Source of the DNA: Bacteroidales bacterium UBA3742
Lineage (GTDB): Bacteria > Bacteroidota > Bacteroidia > Bacteroidales > Paludibacteraceae
NCBI GenBank assembly: GCA_002371785.1
Contig: DFGU01000067.1
Span: 1-6,569, forward strand
Direction of reading: 5' to 3'
Length of the DNA stretch: 6,569 nt
A model generated the notes under the pieces. That model saw nothing but the letters and a program-made list of their open reading frames with translations, searched no databases and was not told where the DNA came from. Made by a program: the position numbers and the translations under genes. Positions 1 through 3,581 of the stretch are shown here, piece by piece; the first letter of the stretch is position 1, and every line of letters starts with the position of its first letter.

Positions 1-200
1 GGCACAGGACCATAGTGCGACCAATGGTTGTCTATCGCCTCTTGAGCCGCACGACGAATATGCTCGGGCGTATCCATATCAGGTTCGCCGAGCGACATAC
101 TGATCACGTCGATCCCCTCTGCACGCATTTTCTTCGCGCGCGCAGCCATCGCAAGGCTCTGAGAGGCCGCTATACTATTTGCACGTTGAGAGATCTGCAT
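1..200 (-). CDS. aspC: Aspartate aminotransferase, N-terminal part (runs off window)
   Basis: PLP-dependent class I aminotransferase, expected to move the amino group between aspartate and 2-oxoglutarate in the cytoplasm. Only the first 66 codons are present; the gene continues past base 1. The visible N-terminus starts MQISQRANSIAASQSLAMAA and continues with GIDVISMSLGEPDMDTPEHI and then WSHYGPV. The 'S.GEPD..TP.HI' block and the following 'Y.PV' are typical of the N-terminus of bacterial class I-beta aspartate aminotransferases. The PLP lysine and other catalytic residues lie outside the window. The ATG shares its A with the TGA of the upstream permease, which fixes the start and suggests translational coupling. 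Some enzymes of this subgroup also use prephenate or aromatic keto acids. Given the DAHP synthase/chorismate mutase about 2.4 kb upstream in the same direction, an aromatic role is possible, but this fragment cannot show it. Confidence 0.88.
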   Translation of the reverse strand, partial: MQISQRANSIAASQSLAMAARAKKMRAEGIDVISMSLGEPDMDTPEHIRRAAQEAIDNHWSHYGPV

Positions 201-202
201 CA
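198..202 (-). promoter_or_regulatory. TGATG stop/start overlap, permease B to aminotransferase
   Basis: The permease stop (TGA, 202-200) and the aminotransferase start (ATG, 200-198) share one base. No Shine-Dalgarno-like sequence precedes the ATG. This arrangement normally means both cistrons sit on one mRNA, with re-initiation by the terminating ribosome. The overlap is seen directly; the coupling is inferred. Confidence 0.75.
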
Positions 203-1057
203 GATCGTATCGATGAAGAATTTCTGCTTACGGTTGAACATCGCGATGCCCAGGAACAGAAGGCACAGGATGATCAGAGCGCTATAACCGAGAGCGGTCC
301 ACGAGAACTGTCCGGCACCGTAGGCACCGTATTTGAAGCTCTCTATGATCGCCGTCATGGGGTTGAAGAGCATGATCTTGTGCAGGGTCGGATTCTCCAC
401 GTAGCTGAGCGGATAGACGATCGGGGTCGCGTACATCCAGAGGGAGACGAAGACGCCGAAGAAGTTGGTCAGGTCGCGATACTTGGTAGTAAGCGAAGAG
501 ACGATGAGTCCAAGGCCGAGTGCGAGCATCTGAATCATCAGGATAAGCACCGGGAAGAGCAACAGGTACCAGTTAGGACAAAGCTGGTAGCCATGCAACA
601 CATAGACGATATAGACGATGATGAAGGTGCTCAGCTGCAGGCCGAAGCGGAACATCTTAGAAGCTACTTTGGAGACCGGTGCTACCAGTCGCGGAAAATA
701 GACCTTGCCGAATAGGGCTGCGTTGGTCTGAAACGTACCGGCCACCTCGGTAAGGCAAGTAGAGAAGTACTCCCAGAGGCAGATACCGCTCAGGTAGAAG
801 ACCGATTGCGGCACATCGTCGGTAGGAATACCGGCTATCTTGCCAAAGACCACGATATACATGAACATCGTGAAGAGCGGCGAGACGAAATACCAGCCCA
901 TACCGAAGATGGTCTGCTTGTACTGCACCGTGATGTCGCGCTTAATGAAGAGCCAAACGAGGTAGCGTTTCGCCCATAGTTCGCGAAGTCCTAACCCCCG
1001 AGAATAACTCTCGGGAGTTATGACAGTGTTAAAATATTTTTTTTCGTTATTACTCAA
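200..1057 (-). CDS. ABC-2 type polysaccharide-export permease (Wzm-like), copy B, TTG start
   Basis: Inner-membrane subunit of an ABC exporter for a lipid-linked polysaccharide such as O-antigen (Wzm/TagG family). The protein has 285 residues, close to the usual 260-300. A short cytoplasmic N-terminus precedes an amphipathic stretch and YKQTIFG (46-52). About six hydrophobic segments follow, near 54-72, 84-103, 135-155, 163-188, 199-221 and 253-274. Shared family motifs are FGKIAGIPTD (71-80), FGKVYFPR (116-123) and SSLTTKYRDL (187-196). By eye, about half of the aligned residues match permease copy A at 1619-2509. The start codon is TTG at 1057-1055. The next methionine is at residue 53, inside the conserved domain, so a later start is unlikely, and homologues usually have only 10-20 residues before the 'V/I-x-P' motif, as here. 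A run of eight A follows the start at codons 5-7. No ATPase partner is encoded in the window. Substrate unknown. Confidence 0.9.
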   Translation of the reverse strand: MSNNEKKYFNTVITPESYSRGLGLRELWAKRYLVWLFIKRDITVQYKQTIFGMGWYFVSPLFTMFMYIVVFGKIAGIPTDDVPQSVFYLSGICLWEYFSTCLTEVAGTFQTNAALFGKVYFPRLVAPVSKVASKMFRFGLQLSTFIIVYIVYVLHGYQLCPNWYLLLFPVLILMIQMLALGLGLIVSSLTTKYRDLTNFFGVFVSLWMYATPIVYPLSYVENPTLHKIMLFNPMTAIIESFKYGAYGAGQFSWTALGYSALIILCLLFLGIAMFNRKQKFFIDTI

Positions 1058-1070
1058 AACGATATCTTTT

Positions 1071-1177
1071 AATGATATAAGCTGACGCTTATCAATGCTA
1101 TCTTAATTTTAATGATATAAGCTGACGCTTATCAATGCTATCTTAATTTTAATGATATAAGCTGACGCTTATCAATG
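1071..1177. repeat. 40-bp tandem repeat, two full copies plus one partial copy
   Basis: Two identical 40-bp copies (1071-1110, 1111-1150) are followed by a 27-bp partial copy (1151-1177). Each unit begins aatgatataagctgacgctt on the plus strand and the full units end tcttaatttt. Each unit carries a perfect inverted repeat, ATAAGC-TGAC-GCTTAT (6-bp stem, 4-base loop). The array fills nearly the whole gap between the four-helix-bundle gene and permease B. Its partial copy contains the last codon and stop of the four-helix-bundle gene, with TGA followed directly by an in-frame TAA. The unit is not a multiple of three, so copy-number change would shift any frame read through it. There are no spacers, so it is not a CRISPR. 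It could be mRNA-stabilising hairpins, a slippage product, or the end of an inserted element. Confidence 0.95.
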
Positions 1178-1549
1178 TTTTATCTGGAGGTTAATGCTCT
1201 TTTTAGTAGTTAATATACTTACGGTTAACATTTTCATTATCTCCTTTGCTTCTTGATATAAATCGTTAAATTCTTGTTCTTTTAAATATTCGGTTTCACG
1301 CAAAAGTTCTAACCAATACATAGTTTCATTACATTCTTTTTGCGCAATAGAAAGTTTATGTACAAAATCCAAAGCGCTTTCTGCATTAATTGCTTCTCGA
1401 TGTAATGCACCAATTGCAGTGCCTGAACGTTGTATCTGATCAGCTATATTATATTCATGCTTTTCTGCATTAAGATAATTTTTCAGTTTAACCATTCTTA
1501 CTGCAAAGTGCATAAACTTTTGTCTATATGGTTTATCTTTCTCACTCAT
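1172..1549 (-). CDS. Four-helix-bundle protein (S23 / 23S rRNA intervening-sequence protein family)
   Basis: Small cytoplasmic protein of 125 residues, the usual size for this family, whose molecular role is not settled. The diagnostic core is IADQIQRSGTAIGALHREA, then DFVHKLSIAQKECNETMYWL, matching the family pattern 'Q..RS.tSIgaN..EA' and 'F...L.iA..E..Et.YWL'. The sequence is almost all helix-forming, with KLKNYL near the N-terminus and NDLYQEAKEIMKML near the C-terminus. The ATG at 1549-1547 (MSEKDK) is preferred over an in-frame TTG at 1561-1559, because family members start about ten residues before the 'F.FA.R'-like motif. The gene is clearly richer in A/T than the permeases on either side. 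Relatives are encoded in 23S rRNA intervening sequences, as orphan genes in surface-polysaccharide loci of Bacteroidota, and as the Avd accessory protein of diversity-generating retroelements. No rRNA or reverse transcriptase is visible here. Confidence 0.88.
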   Translation of the reverse strand: MSEKDKPYRQKFMHFAVRMVKLKNYLNAEKHEYNIADQIQRSGTAIGALHREAINAESALDFVHKLSIAQKECNETMYWLELLRETEYLKEQEFNDLYQEAKEIMKMLTVSILTTKKSINLQIKH

Positions 1550-1580
1550 AACATATATCAATAGGCGGAGCCATCATTAG

Positions 1581-1623
1581 GAGCCTTCGGCTCAACATTC
1601 CAACATTGTAGTCAAAGGCTACA
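1581..1623 (-). other. Two small hairpins between permease A and the four-helix-bundle gene
   Basis: The 69-base gap between the permease A stop (1621-1619) and the ATG at 1549 holds two short inverted repeats. One is GAGCC-TTC-GGCTC (1581-1593). The other is TGTAG-TCAAAGG-CTACA (1607-1623), which spans the permease stop codon. Neither is followed by a T run on the minus strand, so they are not convincing intrinsic terminators. They might act as weak attenuators, protect mRNA ends, or mark the edge of an inserted piece. No promoter of the Bacteroides TAnnTTTG type was recognised here. Confidence 0.4.
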
Positions 1624-2509
1624 CCGTATCCATAAATGATTTCTGGACCTTATTGAAAAGCATAAGGCCGAAGATGAGTAGTACAATCGTAAACAGGACG
1701 CTATAACACAGCCAGCCCCAGGAGAACTGGCCCTGACCAAGGAGCGAGTACTTGATAGCCTCCATAACGGGCGTGACGGGATTCAGACTCATCGCGAGAT
1801 GGAGTTTCTCGTTCGTCACCATGCTAAGCGGATAGATGACCGGCGTGATATACACCCAGAGGGAGATGATCTTGGCGAGCATGATTTGCAGGTCGCGATA
1901 CTTGGTGGTAAGCGACGAAAAGATCATACCGAATCCGACGGACATAAAGGCCAGGATCAGGACAAATACCGGGAACAGTACCACTTGCCAATGGATGGTC
2001 ATGGGCGTACCCGTAGCGACATAATAGATATAGAATGCCGCAAATATAGCAAGTTGGATAGCAAACGACAGCAGATTAGTGGTGACGGCTACCAACGGCA
2101 TGATAATACGCGGGAAATAGACTTTTCCGAATATGTCGGCGTTGGAAACGAACGAGTTGGACGTTGCGCTAAGGCAACTGGCGAAATAGCCCCAAACGGA
2201 AATACCGAGCAGGTAGAACAGGATAGGCGGTACGCCATCGGTGGGGATACCTGCAATGCCTCCGAAAACCGTCACATAGACGATCACAGACAGCACGGGG
2301 GTGATGATAAACCACAGCGGACCCAGGATAGTCTGCTTGTAAGCCGTACGGAAATTACGGGCTACGAAGAGCAGGAACATGTCGCGGTAGCGCCATATTT
2401 CCTTCCAATCCACGGCGAGCAATCGATCTCGCGGCGTGATGGTCAAATCCCAACGTTGTTCGTTACGGTTTTCCAAATCGGCTGCAAAGGTACGATTTTT
2501 TTTTGACAT
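1619..2509 (-). CDS. ABC-2 type polysaccharide-export permease (Wzm-like), copy A
   Basis: Inner-membrane channel subunit of an ABC exporter for O-antigen-like or other lipid-linked glycans. The protein has 296 residues. A charged N-terminus precedes LTITPRD (22-28), an amphipathic helix (WKEIWRYRDMFLLFVARNF, 35-53) and YKQTILG (57-63). Six hydrophobic segments follow, near 65-83, 95-113, 144-165, 175-198, 210-231 and 264-285. Conserved motifs are IAGIPTDGVP (85-94), FGKVYFPR (127-134), SSLTTKYRDL (198-207) and a QFSW motif (261-264). The chosen start is ATG at 2509-2507. The frame stays open for another 91 codons upstream, but that part runs over the DAHP synthase gene and a simple repeat and reads as low-complexity, non-membrane sequence. 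The start codon lies in the loop of a long inverted repeat, and codons 2-5 contain a run of nine A. The gene ends in TAG. The protein may pair with copy B or work in its own exporter; its ATPase is not in the window. Confidence 0.9.
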   Translation of the reverse strand: MSKKNRTFAADLENRNEQRWDLTITPRDRLLAVDWKEIWRYRDMFLLFVARNFRTAYKQTILGPLWFIITPVLSVIVYVTVFGGIAGIPTDGVPPILFYLLGISVWGYFASCLSATSNSFVSNADIFGKVYFPRIIMPLVAVTTNLLSFAIQLAIFAAFYIYYVATGTPMTIHWQVVLFPVFVLILAFMSVGFGMIFSSLTTKYRDLQIMLAKIISLWVYITPVIYPLSMVTNEKLHLAMSLNPVTPVMEAIKYSLLGQGQFSWGWLCYSVLFTIVLLIFGLMLFNKVQKSFMDTV

Positions 2510-2524
2510 ATGCAAAAAAAATCG
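2493..2524. promoter_or_regulatory. A/T-rich inverted repeat with the permease A start codon in its loop
   Basis: On the minus strand the arms are CGATTTTTTTTG (2524-2513) and CAAAAAAAAATCG (2505-2493). They are complementary over 12 positions with one extra A in the second arm. The loop is CATATGT or part of it and contains the ATG of permease A (2509-2507). In mRNA this could place the start codon at the tip of a hairpin, and the run of nine A falls in codons 2-5. It could affect initiation, cause ribosome or polymerase slippage, or act as a protein-binding palindrome. The structure is seen directly; the function is inferred. Confidence 0.6.
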
Positions 2525-2572
2525 AAAAATTTGAAGATTTGAAGATTCGAAAATTCGAAGATTCGAAAATTC
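2524..2572. repeat. 8-bp tandem repeat (GAAGATTC/GAAAATTC type)
   Basis: The array reads as six units: GAAAAATTT, GAAGATTT, then GAAGATTC and GAAAATTC alternating twice. The last four form a perfect 16-bp direct duplication (2541-2556 and 2557-2572). The array fills nearly all of the gap between the DAHP synthase stop (2580-2578) and permease A. The unit junctions make TTCGAA palindromes. Such an array can change length by replication slippage, which would alter the distance between any upstream signal and the permease A start. Confidence 0.9.
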
Positions 2573-2577
2573 GGGTT

Positions 2578-3579
2578 TTACTGCCTCTTGAGCGATTCGG
2601 AATGGATGGCCGAGAGGATGGTCTCGATGGCTTCGGGGGAGATGCCGTGCTGACTGCCCCACTCCATGCGTGCATGGAGGATCTGCTCGAAGCGCTCGGG
2701 CTGGAGAGGCGGCATATGGTGCTGTTTCTTCCACGTACCTATATCTTCGCACACGCGCAGACGTTGTAATAAGGTGTCCCATAGCGCATCGTCCAGTTCG
2801 TCGATCTCGGCGCGATACCAGTTGAGTTGGGCATTCTCGTCCGCCGGACGTTGCAGATCAGGCAAGAGACTACAAAAGGCATCGGGAGTCAACTGTTGCA
2901 CCGCATCAGAGAGCGCATCAGCGGGACAAGGATGTACCTCGATCATCGCGCCATCGAGTGCGAGGAGAGCAACTTTTTGGACAGCCTCAGGGATGAGAGC
3001 CGCGTCACCGGTCAGGTGGCTCGGATCGAGCAGCATGGGTATGTCGGGTCGAGCCAGACGCACCTTGTGCGCCATCGACCAGCATGGACGATGCGAGCAT
3101 CCGCGATGGACGGCTATGACGGGTACGTCGGCCGAAGCGATACGCTGGAGGTTGCCGAGCCAGAGTTCCGGATCCGGGTTGACGGGGTTCTTGACGAGTA
3201 CGCCAAGGGGCTTTTGCTTGTTGGCACGGAGCGCATCGGCTATAGCCTGAACGGCTATCGGGCTGGCCGAAGTGCGTGCGCCGAGCCATAGATAGTCAAT
3301 ACCGGCCGCAAGGGCGAGGCGTACGTGCTCGGGGGTAGCTACCTCGGTAGCCACGGGAAAATGGTAGAGCAGACGCGCCTCGGCAAGCCACGTGAGGGCT
3401 TCGGCACCAAGTCCCTGGAACGTACGAGGACTGGTACGCGGTTTCCACGCACCCGCGCGAAATATAATAGGTGCTGCACCGGCTTGCTCTGAGAGCAACC
3501 GGGCAGCGGTAAGCACTTGTTCGCGCGACTCTGCGGCGCAAGGACCGACAATTAGGATGGGAGATGGCAAGCTATTCAT
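2578..3579 (-). CDS. Bifunctional DAHP synthase / chorismate mutase
   Basis: Cytoplasmic enzyme of 333 residues carrying two steps of aromatic amino-acid synthesis. The N-terminal domain (about 1-240) should condense phosphoenolpyruvate with erythrose 4-phosphate to DAHP. The C-terminal AroQ domain (about 250-333) should convert chorismate to prephenate. DAHP synthase landmarks are GPCAAES (12-18, metal-binding Cys14), FRAGAWKPRTSP (40-51), ATEVATPE (77-84), LGARTSASP (99-107), VKNPVNPD (129-136), HRG (158-160), LDPSH (184-188, metal-binding His188) and EVHPCPADALSD (214-225). Mutase landmarks are YRAEIDELD (255-263), LLQRLR (270-275), Lys284/Lys285, PERFEQ (294-299) and IHSES (325-329). This fusion order is usual in Bacteroidota; studied homologues have reciprocal allostery, with prephenate affecting the synthase, so no separate regulatory domain is expected. 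The ATG overlaps the TGA of the upstream surface-protein gene as TGATG. It ends in TAA, 68 bases before permease A. Confidence 0.95.
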   Translation of the reverse strand: MNSLPSPILIVGPCAAESREQVLTAARLLSEQAGAAPIIFRAGAWKPRTSPRTFQGLGAEALTWLAEARLLYHFPVATEVATPEHVRLALAAGIDYLWLGARTSASPIAVQAIADALRANKQKPLGVLVKNPVNPDPELWLGNLQRIASADVPVIAVHRGCSHRPCWSMAHKVRLARPDIPMLLDPSHLTGDAALIPEAVQKVALLALDGAMIEVHPCPADALSDAVQQLTPDAFCSLLPDLQRPADENAQLNWYRAEIDELDDALWDTLLQRLRVCEDIGTWKKQHHMPPLQPERFEQILHARMEWGSQHGISPEAIETILSAIHSESLKRQ

Positions 3580-3581
3580 CA
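3577..3581 (-). promoter_or_regulatory. TGATG stop/start overlap, surface protein to DAHP synthase
   Basis: The surface-protein stop (TGA, 3581-3579) and the enzyme start (ATG, 3579-3577) share one base. A GGGAGGT sequence lies about 20 bases upstream, but it is too far for a normal Shine-Dalgarno and encodes Lys-Gly-Gly of the protein C-terminus. The overlap suggests that a cytoplasmic enzyme is translationally coupled to a secreted protein gene, or at least that both sit on one mRNA. Confidence 0.7.

Noticed and set aside
179..715. Open frame of 178 codons on the plus strand
   Set aside because: It lies antisense to permease B, is highly charged with no recognisable domain, and the minus-strand protein has clear family motifs. 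Treated as a shadow.
1071..1177. CRISPR array
   Set aside because: The repeats are directly head to tail with no spacers, number fewer than three full copies, and no cas gene is visible.
1172..1549. Avd protein of a diversity-generating retroelement
   Set aside because: The fold family is the same, but there is no reverse transcriptase and no template/variable repeat pair with A-specific changes in the window.
1581..1593. Intrinsic transcription terminator after permease A
   Set aside because: The stem is only 5 bp and no T run follows on the minus strand.
1058..1618. Insertion sequence or transposon
   Set aside because: No transposase, no clear terminal inverted repeats and no target-site duplication could be found. 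Only the weaker claim of an inserted cassette is kept.
1799..2506. Open frame of 235 codons on the plus strand
   Set aside because: Antisense to permease A; its Asp/Arg/His-rich sequence mirrors the hydrophobic codons of the real membrane protein.
2510..2782. N-terminal extension of permease A by 91 codons
   Set aside because: The extension runs over the DAHP synthase gene in another frame and through the 8-bp repeat. It has no family similarity, and the ATG at 2509 gives a normal-length permease.
2827..3291. Open frames on the plus strand over the DAHP synthase gene
   Set aside because: They are antisense shadows of a high-confidence enzyme with intact catalytic motifs.
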